Notes: generated from the sequence alone by a model not told the origin. Positions 45,601-60,600 are shown, counted from the stretch's first letter. The stretch: 64,000 nucleotides of DNA from Apostichopus japonicus (GCF_037975245.1 NC_092581.1:5485501-5549500); one strand, 5' to 3'. A program made the numbers and translations.

Positions 45601-48600
45601 AATGTTTTGTTAAAATATCTAACTGCAAATTTGCTATCCACTACGAAAACGCATGTGTAGACACACTTTGGATGGTAGAACGAGAAGGAAGAGCAACGAC
45701 CGGAGGAGCTGGTCGCTGAGGGTGCACAGTGTTAAAAGATTACCAGGGCATACTAGACACGGTAGAATGAGGTGCTAATGTTGTGAGGAGACAGGTAAGC
45801 AAGGAGCGAAGTAAATCTTGAATGTTTTGTTAAAATATCTAACGGCAGATCTGAAGTCAATCCAATTCCTGGTAATATGCTGATACAAAATATATCGCTT
45901 ATTTTTTTATCATCTTTCAGCTGACTTCATCTTGCAAGAGTTCCTGTATTTCAAGGATGACACATCATTTTGTTTTTCTTCTTCTCAAAGAGCTGACTTT
46001 GTACCTTACACGGTTCTTACACAACCATCAGTTTTACATGATTAATTCATCTTTTTTTGTCTTCGACAGTTTCTAACATTCTATTCGTCATCAGATCGAG
46101 ATAGGCTTCCTCGACTGGCTGGCCCCCAAAACGCTGTGTCTCGCATGTTGATGAAACCCCAGCACAAATTAGACTTGAGGATATTGTCAGTCAATAATTG
46201 TCTGTGCCTCTCATTAGACCAGCCGAGCTTTCAGCCCCCGGGACATCTCTCCAGATAATCATAAAAGCCGCCACCGTCATATACCCTGATCTTATCATGC
46301 CAATCGAATTCACAAAAAATCTCTAGACTACCCTTAAAATGCCAAAGCAAAAAATCTGAAGAAAACATGTTTTCCCTCGCTCGGATGCGACGAGTATGCT
46401 GGACTTGCGAAACGTCGTCTGGCTCTTGATATTTTCAATTACGAGTAAACGTAACAACCGCTGTTTGCATAAACAACGAGGTTTAATTCAAGAAGAAGTA
46501 GTTATCATCAGTTTGTTGTATTACAAGGATGTAGATGGAGGCCATCCAATCTAATTTGTCAACAAGTATTTATATTTATATCAACTCTTGTTGAAATCAT
46601 GACGCTCTTCAGGTTGACATACTGTACACACAGCCCTCAGCTACAGTACTGATTTCGCTTAACTCCCGTTGAAAAAAAATCAACGATCGATAAAAAACGT
46701 TGAAAATCGATAAAAAAAGTTGAAAATCGGTTAAAAACGAATAATTTCGTTGACAAGATTTAGACTACTGCGGGCACGGGTTGTCAACGAAGTTTCAACG
46801 AAAATTCCACGAAAGTTATCGCGATCAAAAACCGCAAAGGCTATTCTAGACATATCAAGGTTGTGACTTGCGTTGAATCCTTAGTTTAACTACAGCCGTT
46901 TTCAGACTCTACCAGAAGTTGTAGAGGAATATTACAAATGTTACAAAAGTTTGATTGTAGATAGAGTAAGTTCTTTACTAGGTGTTTGAAAAATGATTTG
47001 GCTAGGATAATAAAAACTAGTCTTGATCGATCGTAATAAGCACATTCTACGACTCTTAAGTTATAGGCTAGTATTAAACTAAGATAAGTTTAGGTTAGCT
47101 CACCAAGGAACGCAGCGTCAGAAAAACTAGAAATAAAAAAAATATCCACAATGAAACAGTCGTAGCTGGATATCAAAGAGATCTTTATTTCCAATAAATT
47201 CCTGTGTTACTTGACGTACTACAGTACCGTTTACTACAGAACATCACTCACTAAACAAACTTTTCTGAGAGCGCATTCCGTACAAAAAATCTCCCCCAGC
47301 TTCAATGCACGCAAAAATAAAAAAACATCCTGTTATTTTCCCCCTAACCTTGTTACTGTAAGTTGCCCGCGAATGCAGATGGACTGCCCTGGTATTTAGG
47401 TCGCAGCCTGGGTCTGGGCCACCTGCAGTTTGCTGCTAACATGTGTATTCCCTACCCTGGATATCCCCACCACCAAACTTTCTTTGAGAGGCTTAGTCCA
47501 ATCATAAACCTGGCTTTGTCAAATTCACGCCTACCATCTGTTAATTAGCATAGTATTTATCTGAACCTTTGGCTGGCTGCCTCTAGAAGCAAACATTATT
47601 TTACCCCTACTGTTCGTAATGGAATGGATGTTACCTGAAAACCAAATATTCATTCATATTATAAGTAGAACAATCCAGCAGGGATAGAAAGTTTATCTTG
47701 AATGAACCAATCAGAAGTCGTGCTATTAATAAAACTTGAAACACCTGGCCAGCAAGAGAGTTGCAAACAATTGTATCCATGACTACTAAGAAAATAAAGC
47801 AGTGACTTGGGGCCCACGTTGGGTAGAAATCTGTGGAAAATGAATATATTTTCATTGCTTATTTGAGTATTGTATATTGGGAAGAGCTGATCAAACATTA
47901 GTAGGGAGGGCTTTCAACTGGCCTGACGGCTTTCAACTGGCCTGACGGCATGTACATTTAATTTAATGAGAAGGGGGAGTTTTTATGAGTCTCCCGGTAT
48001 GCGTCACATGAGAAGTAAATGTTTTTGTTTTTCGGTTTTATCATCGTTTTTCAAGTGGAACAGCTCATAAAATCATATCAAATGAAAATAATACATATTT
48101 GAATATCCTTCCTTAGTTTTACTAATCAGGAATGTTTAATAAAGCATGCAATGCATCGTTCGAAAAAGGTAATTTTAAAGTAGAATTGAAAATGAACGAC
48201 ATAAAACAATATCTGTGAAGCGTGTGGAGCACAACTTTGAATATTCGTTGTGAAAGAAAACATAGCGAACGATGCTTATTGCGTACAGTAAATAAATTTC
48301 GCGGAACTGGTATAGAGAAATTACGTACTGCAGCTTACGTCAGAGAAGCTCATAAATGACACAGGTGGATAGAGCGCATCAAAATTCGGTTTAGGAAATC
48401 CCTATACAGCCGACAAAAGTCGATATCTCCTTCCGTTTTCGAGTTATATGCGATTTTGTGTTTTTGCGATATGGTTTTTAGTATATTTTCATTCAATAAG
48501 GTCGTTTTTGTGTGTGTTTAAGTAAGGGTGTGACCCAACAGATATTTCGCTAACCGTTTCACCGTATCGCCTGCCGGTCGATTTAACGTTTAAACGCCGT

Positions 48601-51600
48601 TTCCCGATCGCGGTTTTTTTCGACGCACGGTCACTCGACTTTTAATGAAAATAGGACATAATGAGTACAATAATTAAGGTTTTTTCCCCAGCAGGTAGCA
48701 ATTCAGGCAACAAGACACTCGATCAATGTATGTTAATTACTAATTAGGCCCAATAATATTGCGAACCTTTCGTGTAATAATTGCTGAAAAGAATAACACA
48801 CATGATCAGTATTCGTGGTGTTCATAAGTTCAGATCACTGAATTTATATCACTCGGCCTTCGGCAACATCGTAACTTTTGAAGAAAAAAACAATATATTT
48901 GTCTATCTATCACAAGATTTTTAACAAAAACTCGCCTAAATTAGTAAACTTACCCACCTTTCCTGCTTACTTATTAAAAGTCATGTTAAGAAAACAAATT
49001 ACGCACGCACGTGTTGTGCGATGGGTTGTAAAAATCAAGTTGAAACTGGTTTGAGCAGCCTCCGATTTCATTTTCTTTCTCTTGTGTCACATACATGATA
49101 CAGTACCTTACATTAGATACAAAAGTTAATTCAACAACAGCCAAAATTTGTGTCGCAATAGGTTAAGTTTTAATCGCGCTGCGCAGTACCATTCATAATT
49201 TGCATATAACATCAAAATTTACACTCGGCGTCCAGATGGCGGGAGATGTAACATCATGTTCAATCTGTTGTGTTGTTCCCATGGTGCGATGAACTTGGGC
49301 AAAGTTCAATGACCTACTTATGTTCTGTGACCAACGTCAGTGGGAATTATGTGTGTAAAATCTCGGGTTTTTCCATGTGTTATATATATAGAAGTTTTAC
49401 GTAAGCGGAGCGAATTTTAAGGCGGCTCGTTGATTGTGAGGAAGCACTTATCTAAGCATCAATATTTGTGAAAAATATCGTAAGTTTTTCATTTTCATTC
49501 ATTTTCTTTTATGTTTGCCGCAATCCCGCCCGCAATGCATGCACAGCATAATACCATGTGTGAAAAAATGGCTGTACACGTGCAGACCTGAGAGAGCAAA
49601 CTGGCCTTGTGTTGTTAATGTTATGACGGTACTTTCTAGAACGACCATTTGCGTCTTTTGGGGTCAACATATTTTCACACGGGATTTCAACATGCCATTG
49701 ATCGATGTACACGGGTGATATATGTCACAAATATTAACTGGGAAAACGAATTGACGACACTATCATGAGCTTATGACTATTGGCCTACTACTTGAGTTAT
49801 ATTGAACACATTATTCATGCCTAAAACATCGTTTTTCTGTTTTTTTATAGATAGTTTGCAGTACATTACTAAGTTCTTCACATATTTTAAAATAATTTTC
49901 ATGTTTAAAATGTAAACAAAATAGAAAAAATAAAAAGAGAAAACGCCTTTTTGAAAAATGGAAGCGTCCTCGCAGAATGGGCGGGGCATCTTTATTTTGC
50001 TTCAAGTAACATGTTTTCGCTCGGAAACAAAGTTTCATACTTCAACTCTCATAAAAAAACAAATTTACATCTCTTAGAAATAACTATTTTTCGTATTCTG
50101 CAAGTAAACCAAGTTTATATGTCCATTCACTGTTATTTAAATGGTTAAACAGAACTTCAACTTATTTGGAAGGGTGCCTCGTGGTACATAGCTTTGACTG
50201 CAACCTCTCTAAAAGCCTGGCGAAGTTAAGACTTATGTCACTGTGTTTGGGGTTCACAGTCAGAAAACGTCCCCCGTCAGTTTAATTACACGTTTCTTTG
50301 AGTGTTACTACTCATATAAGCATGAGAATGCTTTCGAAAATATTCCCTCTTTCAAACGACTGAACTAAAGTCTAACTGATATTAATAAACGAAGTTACGC
50401 GTTTTCCGACGTTTCGTGTAACCACAAATTGACCTTCTATTTCGTTTAAAAAAGAATTTCAACGTACCGTTGAAAATTCCACGAAGGAAATGACTGAGAT
50501 AACCAATCGATAAAATTCGATAAAAAACGATAAAAATCGATAAAAATCGCCGAATTTCGATGAAAAACGAAGAATTTCGGTTATTTTTCTTTCAACGAAT
50601 TTTAACGGGAGTTAAGCGAAATCAGTACTGTAATACAGGTCTAATGCAGATTATATGTAACACTGAAAGGCAACAAAGCATATAGGCCACACTACAAACT
50701 TTACAAGCTGAAACATAATATCGAAATCTGACTGATTTCATTTTAGAAAGTTTCCTGGGAATATCCAGGGTCCCTGATCTGTGCCTTGAAACAATACATG
50801 TAAATAATGAACATAGTAATTTTGTATCTATAGATGTTTAGCTATAGACTGCACAAAGTCCAAGGTAAATCCATCTCCCTCATTGGATAATTTCCCACAT
50901 TGATGGATCAATATCGTGTGCCCGACTATTTTTATTCTATGCCAGCAGATGGTGGCTTTTTTTCTTCCATCTATTTATGTAAGCAGGTAGGTCTATGAGG
51001 AGTTTGGGCACTCACCTTTCAGTAATTTTGACAAACTCACCAAGTTGATTACATATGGCAGATGAGCTTGCAAGCGATAAAAGCGTCAGGATTGGAAGTA
51101 ATCATAAATTTAACAATTAACCAAAAACGAGAAGCTACTTTAAAATGTTACCTGTCATTCCAGTCTTGATGACAATGGGTGATAAATCGTCGTAAGCCTT
51201 CATGAGATGGATTTCTCCGTTTCCCAAGTCTGCTGCCATCACAGGATTCTTCCTCTTCGGTCGTTTTCGTTCACTCTCTGTTGCAGGTCAAAGAAGAGAT
51301 ATGATTTGTAAAGGCGTCGACATTTGGAGGCTGAAGTTAATCAGCGAATGGCGACAAATATGATGAAGAGATGAAAAGCAACATTACCACAATTGATGAT
51401 CAGAATATTAATCCTTTTGCACTAATGCTCAAAATATTTAATCTGTGTTCAAAGACAACCACATTCGCTAAAAAATGTTAAAAACAAAATCATTAAAAAA
51501 AAAAATTAAAAAAAAAAAAATCTTATTTGAGTCTCCTTGGTACCTGAACAAACTTTAAAGGTGAAAGGGCCAAAAAAAATATGGCAATATAATGGACTAA

Positions 51601-54600
51601 CACTAACTATGATGTCTGTGCTGAGGAGTAAGGAGCCACAGACATCATTAAAACTGCCCCTAAGAAGCATCCTAGACATATCAATCATACTAATGTGATG
51701 TCAAACCCTAGAAAAGCTGCAAGTTGTGTGTGAAAATGTTCCAAATTTATCTTAAACTTTTATACTGAATCCTATACACAGCCTCCAGGCTACATTTCAT
51801 TTTATGGTTATTTCTGTCGTGTGCCCCAACTGACTCTGGTAAACTATAAAACATTACCAAATGTTCTAATGAGCATTTCACTAACAAAGAAATTTTGAGG
51901 GGAAAACCCAAGTATATTTTGAACATTTAATGGCCACCAACTCTGAACAGAAATATCAAGAAATGCCCTACTGTAGATTGATTGATGTGTGATTTGAGGT
52001 AATCATGTACAAATAAGCAAAGAAATTTGAAAGAAGAACATGGAGATACTACTGATCTTCCTTCTTCAGCTGTACCAAAGTCTGATTCTGAGTATAAGAT
52101 GTGAATTATTATACATTATGTACGTAGTAGATATAAACAGGTTAGTAAAAGCTCTAATGATGTGACCATGCTGTGACCATGATGGGGGGGGGGGGGCTGC
52201 AGTCCCCCCAACCAAATATTTTTGTGAAAATTTGGGTAATATGCTGAGAATTTTTCGGGCACTGAAAGAAAAATAAATTGCAATGTGTTTTCAATTGTTT
52301 AACTTATATTATTATTATTATCATTATAATTGTAACAAATTCCCCAGAAGTTATAACCAATATGGAAGGGTAATAACATGGCATATGATTGTATGTAATT
52401 GGCATGCGATGTAATAACCGATGCATGCCTATATGTTATGCACATTCAGATGTTGGTTATATTTTTCGGACAAGTCATTACAGGCCCCCATCCCCCCCCC
52501 CCAAATCAAATTGGGCTCCTACGCCTATGGTCAAAATACATCCACGGAGGATTTGAGGCATTTATATGGTGAATTAAGAAAAGAATCTTACTTATGTGTC
52601 ATATAAATTGTATAGTTTTGCAGGTTCCCTTCTTCTCACCCTCTCCCCTCCCTATCACCTCCCCTCCCCCTCTCAAAGTCCACATACAATGCTACTGAGA
52701 AAGGGTATGGACAAGATACATACTACAAATAAAGAGAAATTCCCCACAGTCACACAGAATGGTAATAGATGGTATTATAACTACCGTGAATCTTTGCACT
52801 TTCAGTAAGACATTTTCAATAAGGAATCTTTTCCCTACTGTGTCAGCTGCTTTAAATTTTTGAACGATTTGTTTACGTAGCCTTTGGGTAAACGCCACCG
52901 GGTTGAACGGTCAACATCATTAAATGAATTGGACACTACCTCCATGCCGCAACAAATCAATGCTAAAGTAATTTTGAATCTCCATGAGTGTCCAACGATA
53001 CCCAATTATGTAACTCGGAGACACTTGGCCTCATTGAGCAGAGCACGTAGCACTCTCGGTGAAAAAGCCATTCGAGGTTACCGGACGCACTCTGGTTACA
53101 AAGCTTGCGAACGAGCATGATGTAATTTTGTAAACTTTCATGCTGCAATCCATAGCACTCACATGGCGGTACAGTAGTTCTTACTTGCTTTGAAACTCAA
53201 TTTATGATTGTTTTGCCGTAATTAATCTGATTTATTTAAACTCCCGTGCAACATTATAAACACTTACCTACGGAGACAAGTTGCAGGAAGAATTTAAATC
53301 CTTCGGTAGAATCTTACCGACGGAGTTAAGATTTTTCTCACCAATGGGAGAAAGTCAATGAGTGCTTACTTTAATCCGTTCAAATTCGACCTTCAATATT
53401 TCGTAGCCGGGACACTATTTCAAAGTACCAACCAAATCATCCAAAATGAAAATGGGTTAAAATTCCAAATTTTTGAAACATTACTTCACTTTCTGAAATG
53501 TGACTTCTTTGGTGGAGTTTTTGTTTTTGTGATGTTATTAGAATTTTGGCATCAAACATCATCACAAAAAAATTCAAAATTACTTCAAAAAGGCTAACTG
53601 ATCCATAAATGCAAAAGTTAGGAACCTTACCAGTGGAAGCTTGTTATCTGATATCTGTACAGAAGTTATTGAATAAAGATGACACTGGACAATAATGGAC
53701 CAACAAATAATGGACATAAAATAATGGACATAAAATAATGGACAATAATGGATCATGTGTACTCATCATCTACAGTACCACCACTATTGTCTTTACTGTT
53801 TGGACTGTAAACATAATGTCACTATATAAACTACATTGTTGCATAGCATTCACAAACTTAAACTGAACCAGAATGCAAAAATGCATTGTGGTTTCGATGA
53901 TGTAACATGAGCAGTTTTCTTCATGAATCTGGCATGATGTATAGTGAGGGTGTACATGTTTACAAGGCTTTCACAATTTGACCTATTGTACCCATATGAC
54001 TTTTGACTTCCACCAAAATAAATAGGCTTATTTTTTACTCAATGTATTACACCTACATACCAAGTATGAGATCTGCCCAAGCTTCCAATATTGGGATGTC
54101 ATGTTTACAAGGTTTTATTTCTACACACTAAATATGAAATTGGTCTGACCTTCCCTTCTTGAGATATCGTGTTTACAAGCTGGGCGTCACAAACACACAC
54201 ACACGCATACTGTACGCCATCATGAATGCAAAGGTTACGATTATCCTTGAATCCAAAAACCCCACATCATTATTACAGCATTTAAGCATTTAATGGTTCC
54301 ACATCATAGAGTTTGGGTTGCCACAAATTTAACCCATTGTTATATAGAATACATTTGTAAAACCTCTTGACGTCACAAACACACACACACATACATACTA
54401 TACGCCATCATGAATGCAAAGGTTACGATTATCATTGAATCCAAAAACCCCACATTGTTATTACAGCATTTAATGGTTCCACATCATAGAGTTTGGGGTG
54501 CCACAAATTTAACCCATTGTTATATAGAATACATTTGTAAAACCTCTTGACTATTTTTTACATTTCTGGTGTGATTGTGTTGGAAAATAAGCTTTCAGAT

Positions 54601-57600
54601 AACTGGTCTTCCCTCTTAACAGTCATCAATGGTTATCACATGACTGTAGAAAATTCAACGCAGAATGTAACTACATTAAGGAGTGTTAGCTCGGTGGTTA
54701 ACGCTGGTGCCTTCCAATCATAAGGTCCCCGGTTCGAGTCACTCCAAGATTAATGTATGTCGTCCAGTTACAGAGTTGTTGACAATTGACAATTCATAAT
54801 CATGGACGTTAACTACAGTATGAATGTAAGAGACTGGCTTCGGTCAGCTTGTGGCTTTGATAAGCCAATGAGGCTTCTTCACGTGTTCCTGCTTGCAGGA
54901 GGATCTAAAATACATGCAAACATACATACATACTGTACATACATAAATCATGCTGTCGGACTCTTGAGACACCTACAGTACTGTGCTATCTTAGTTACAT
55001 GACTATGTGACCTATGACCTTACATACACACCTTTCTCAAAAGTACTATTTGACCTATGACCTTACATACACACCTTTCTCAACAGTACTATTTGACCTA
55101 TGACCTTACATACACACCTTTCTCAAGAGTACTATTTGACCTATGACCATACATACTGTACACACCTTTCTCAAGAGTACTATTTGACCTATGACCTTAC
55201 AATACACACCTTTCTCAAGAGTACTATTCGACCTATGACCTTACATACACACCTTTCTCAAGAGTACTATTCGACCTATGACCTTACATACACACCTTTC
55301 TCAAGAGTACTATTCAACTAGTCATCACTAGGGCAGATTTAGGTATTAATATCTACAAATTTAGTATTTTCTTTCTTAATTTAATAATTGTCATCCTGAA
55401 GAGAAGTACATGTGGACTTGAAGCAATTCAAACAATTTTACACCACTTGGTGGTTAAGTTTGAGAACAGCAAAACTATAATATTGTCATATCTAAATTAA
55501 GGAGGCTATGATTCATCTAAAAGAACCTTCAGGACAAAACCACCCTGCTGGAAGGTGAAAACATTCTCTTCCGCTTAAGTGAAGAGCGTTACGTTTATTA
55601 TGCAATCCAAAATGAATCATACAAGGATATGCTTAAAGCTGAAAGGAAGAATCAATATATTTAACTGGAGACAGGTACAGCAGGCACAAACACAGATCTA
55701 TTGTTTATTATCAAAGAAAACTCAAATTATGCATGCCTGCTAACAAAAATGGGTAAATTAAACATCGCTTGAGGAAAAGGCTTCCCTCTGTTTCATGATA
55801 TAGTAGGAATCATTCAGAATGTGTACAAGGGGAATACCAAATATCGCAATATTACATGTATGGTAATTTAATCTATTTGTGGGAATGAAACGTCTGTTGA
55901 GTAAAACTATTTAGGGCTTTTCTTCTGTTTCATGATATAGTAGGAATCATTCAGAATGTGTACAAGGGGAATACCAAATATCGCAATATTACATGTATGG
56001 TATTTTAATCTATTTGTGGGGTCATAAAACATCTGTTGAGTAAAACTGTTTAGGGCTTCCCTCTGTTTTATGAATATACTAGGAATCAGTACAAAGTAAA
56101 TACCAATATAGCAATATTACTTGTATGGTATTTTTATCTCTTTGTGGGAATAAAACATCTGTTGAGTAAAACTGTTTAGGGCTTCTCTTCTGTTTCATGA
56201 TACACACAGGAATCATTCAAAATGTGTACAAGGGGATTACCAATATAGCAATATAATATACATGTACCGTATCTTACAGTATCTATTGTGGGGTCATTAA
56301 ATACACTAATGATAGCTGATGAGAGGCTTGGACTGGAAATTTGCAAGCAGACGGTTTCAAATTGTTCTTTTATGATTATACCTTTTGCGACAGTTGTTAG
56401 TAAATGGAAGTGGAACTCATTCTTTACAGGCAGTGAACTTTGATATGAGATACCATACCAACATCAATATCAAACCCTTCCATCAGTGTGCCCCCCCCCC
56501 CACACAAAACCATGTACCCAACATGAACAGCAAACCCTTCCATCAGTGTACCCCACACAAACCACGTACTGTACCCAACATCAACAGCAAACCCTTCCAT
56601 CAGTGTACCCACACAAAACCATGTACCCAACATCAACAGCAAACCCTTCCATCAGTGTACCCCACACAAAACCATGTACCCAACATCAACAGCAAACCCT
56701 TCCATCAGTGTACCCAAACAAAACCATGTACCCAACGTCAACAGCAAACTCTTCCATCAGTGTACCCACACAAAACAATGTACCCAACGTCAACAGCAAA
56801 CCCTTCAATCAGTGTACCCACACAAAACCATGTACCCAACATCAACAGCAAACCCTTCCATCAGTGTACCCAAACAAAACCATGTACCCAACGTCAACAG
56901 CAAACTCTTCCATCAGTGTACCCACACAAAACCATGTACCCAACGTCAACAGCAAACTCTTCCATCAGTGTACCCACACAAAACCATGTACCCAACATCA
57001 ACAGCAAACCCTTCCATCAGTGTACAGCACACAAAACCACAATTGTTATTTCTTTTAAACCCAAGTAACAATGTTTGAGGATTAATTTCTCTTCCTAATG
57101 GAGTAATCTCTCTCTCTCTATTTATTTGAATCACATGCAGTTTTATCTCTCCCACTCATACACTCTTCATCCTAGGTAAACCAACCCCCTCCCCTCCCCA
57201 CCCCCCTCCCTCCCTCCCCTCTCTAATATCAGTTCCGGATGTTTGATTTCAAACATTGTATCATCAATCGGAAACATGTTCAACTTGTTGTAAATGAATG
57301 GATATGTGTGTAACAGGTATTAAGTAACATCGTCTCAAAATCACAAAATTCTTCCAGAGTACCTTTGTACATGCTGCTTTACAATATTTAAACAGTAATT
57401 CGAGCATGGTATAAAATCTGTAGAGGTATGCCGATATGGTTCTTGAAAGAGACTTATAATCTTAATGAATGTCAAGATAATATCAACAGATTATTCACAA
57501 GCTTTAGTACTGGTACATTAACAACGTTGACTGGTTTCAAATACCATCTGAAACATCTGTTGACATTTGTGATGTCTATATCATGGGCTTGAAAAGAGTT

Positions 57601-60600
57601 TCCAATGCTTTATCAAAGACATTCATTTTTATTGAGAAAGAGATTTGTAGCCATGAGACACTGTATTTGATGATAAAATGTATTGGGCTAATCTGCTATG
57701 TTTTAACCAATGCAGTGCAGGAGCGATGTCATATTACGGAGATGTTTGACAAGGTTCTAATGTTCATCAAACGTTTACTGTTTGAACACAGATTTAATGA
57801 AGAAGAATAGTTCTTTCTTGCCGAGAGTAACACTGAGGTAAATGTCAGGATGTACTGTAAATGTCAAATACTGCATCTTCAGGCCGCTAGCGTTCTGATT
57901 TAATACACAATAGGCCTATCAGATCTAACTCATAATCAACCAAATATGAACCTTTTTTTTCTAAAAGGGACACAAAGATGGGAAGAATCTTGAATTTCCA
58001 AGCTGTAAAGACTATAGTGTAACATTTAGAGTGGCGGGTGTTATAGCTACAAACTGTTCTGTTGTGCTTCACTATTCATGATATATCATTAATAAGAAGA
58101 TATGTTTATGAAAAAATCCTAACCACACTGCCTGTTAATGTTGGGTCATCATTAAGGTGGCACTTATACACTTCTGTAGCACTGTATTGATTGAGATACG
58201 GTGGCATTTATGCACTTACCGTGGTACTTCTTTGATTTAGATAAAGTGGCACTTACGCCCTTCCATGGTTCTTTACTGATTTAGATACTATAGTTTGTGG
58301 TAACACTCCATCAATAAATCTGTCTACCAGCAGTAACTATGTTGCACAGTAAATAATTTATACCGCATCGCATTATTTACAAATGCTATATATATGCAAA
58401 CTGGTCAAATTGCTATACAAGTACAAAGATGTTTACATAGCAGTTTTTGTACACAGAAACCATGTAGTATTTTATAGGAGGCAAAGTTCATAGCCTTAAA
58501 TACTGCTATGCACAATTTCTACATTATGTATTATTCCCTATTGCAGTAAGCTTCGTAATTTCCATTAGCCACCTATCCTGGCCACATTACACTATCTATA
58601 ATTCCCTATTGCAGTAAGCTATGTAATTTCCATTAGCCACGTATCCTGGCCACATTGATTTCTGACTCCAATAACCGGGATAACTCCTTGATGAGCCATG
58701 GGCTTACAGGTGTTGTAGCCAAAATACAGTGCACTAGAAAACCTACAAAGGTTTGAGTTTGAATGTAACCAAATTTCCACCTATCTGTCATCTTGTCTGA
58801 CAAAAAGGGAGCTTAGTCATTTATAAAACAAGTTTTAATTTGGGCATCGGTGACAGAAAGAGGAATATACTATCTAATCCATATCTTACTGCATACTTAA
58901 TTACCGGCAGAAGAGTATTACACAGGCTTAATCAAGTTTCAAACCTGCCCTCAAATTCATTCACATTCCCCTTTTCCTTAATCCTCTCTAAGAGCACCGT
59001 CACTTTAATTAGAAAAAATATGTTAACATTTCACACCACCGCCCAGCGAAGATCAAAAGATATTGTATATATTACTGTGTATTTAGTATAGCAAATCACC
59101 TACATAGCCAGCAAGACAAGACAATGCATTTCACCAATCAAACTGAATGATTCTTCTGACAGCATCGTCATGACAACAAGAACAACATGTAGAGCAAATT
59201 CATCATATAACATTACGGTTAACACTTTGATAAATTTTACTTGTCAAGATCTCGTGGAGAAGATTGATGTGAGTCATTATAATGTCATTTAATGTTTGTA
59301 GTCTTTAAGCAAGTATTCATCTTCAACTACTGTACCTCTGTTAGCGCTTTTCTAATTTTATGGCTATTGTTTCTGAGTAATGACCATAATGATATTTGGT
59401 GACAATCCAGACTTGAGAGGATAATGAAAGGCAAACCTCTCCTTTTGAAAAAATAAATAAATATATATAAAAATATATAAAAAATAAAAAATTATAATTT
59501 TTTATTTTTTTAAAAACCCTCTCTTTTGGAATTCAATTTGAAGTATACGGCAGAAGTGAACCAATGTTATCATTCTCAGGAAAGTAACAAACTATTTCTG
59601 ATGGCAATGTTGCTAGTTCTCTGGACAATTTGTTGCCATGAAGCTAACATCTAGAACAAATGAATCTCCTTGAACTAAAGGCTGAAGGGTGGTTTTTATG
59701 ATTTGCTGTCCACCACTAGTTCTGACTTTTCTGGGTTCTGTCTTGCTTCACTCTGACCTAGGATGGCAACCCTCCTACCCAGTGGGAAATTTTTCACCAG
59801 TACATTCTGTTAAATGACATGGTTTGAAGAACAACAGAAAAAGGTCAACCCTCTTTGTTCTGGGTACTCCCAACATCAAAGCTTACCTGTCTCTCCCCAA
59901 TAGATGTACTATCCTATCTGCCAAGCTTTGCAAATTGGTTAGTTGAAACACCTCCCCCCCCCCTCTCCCCTGTCCCCCATCCCACATCTCACCTACTTCT
60001 GAGTCATTGCCACCCTCCATTTCTTTCTGTGTTATTAACTCAATCAGTCACCATAACTCAAATACTTATGTCAGCTTTAGGAGAGACTCCAGAAATTCAA
60101 ATTTGTCAAAAAAAAAACAGACAAAACGGGTCGGAAAAGACAGAAGTTTACTTTTTCGTTTGTCAGACTTCTCGTCCCCGTCGCTGTCGTCGACGTTCAC
60201 CATTCTGAATTTCTCCGACGACCAGAGGAGGGATTTGATAGGCTGTTCACCGGCCATGGTGCAGCGGGATACCACGGCACCATGGACATCCATCACCATG
60301 ATCATGCCATCAGAAGTACCAAGTAAAACCTATAAAAAGAAAAAAAACAAATACAAAATATGAAAGTCTAGATAATGAAACTTATGAGAAACCTACATTG
60401 ACCTAGGTACCTAGAAGATATTTAAAATAATAACAATGCACTTTCACATACGTGGTTATCCAATCCCTTCATATCCACTCAATTTGAGGATCTCTCATAT
60501 TCATTTCTTATTCAAATTGATTTTTTTTAGTCCAATGGGAACTCTTCATAACAGCTTGCCCTGCCTTCTCCATGCACCCCCCCCCCTCCCCATACCTTCT

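Noticed and set aside
47211-47548. Possible exon inside the 4-kb element
   Set aside because: Two overlapping frames in different registers with no conserved motif and no splice signals tying them together.
49509-49718. Overlapping frames on both strands inside the 4-kb element
   Set aside because: Both are 67 codons and mutually antisense, with no DDE or DNA-binding motif.
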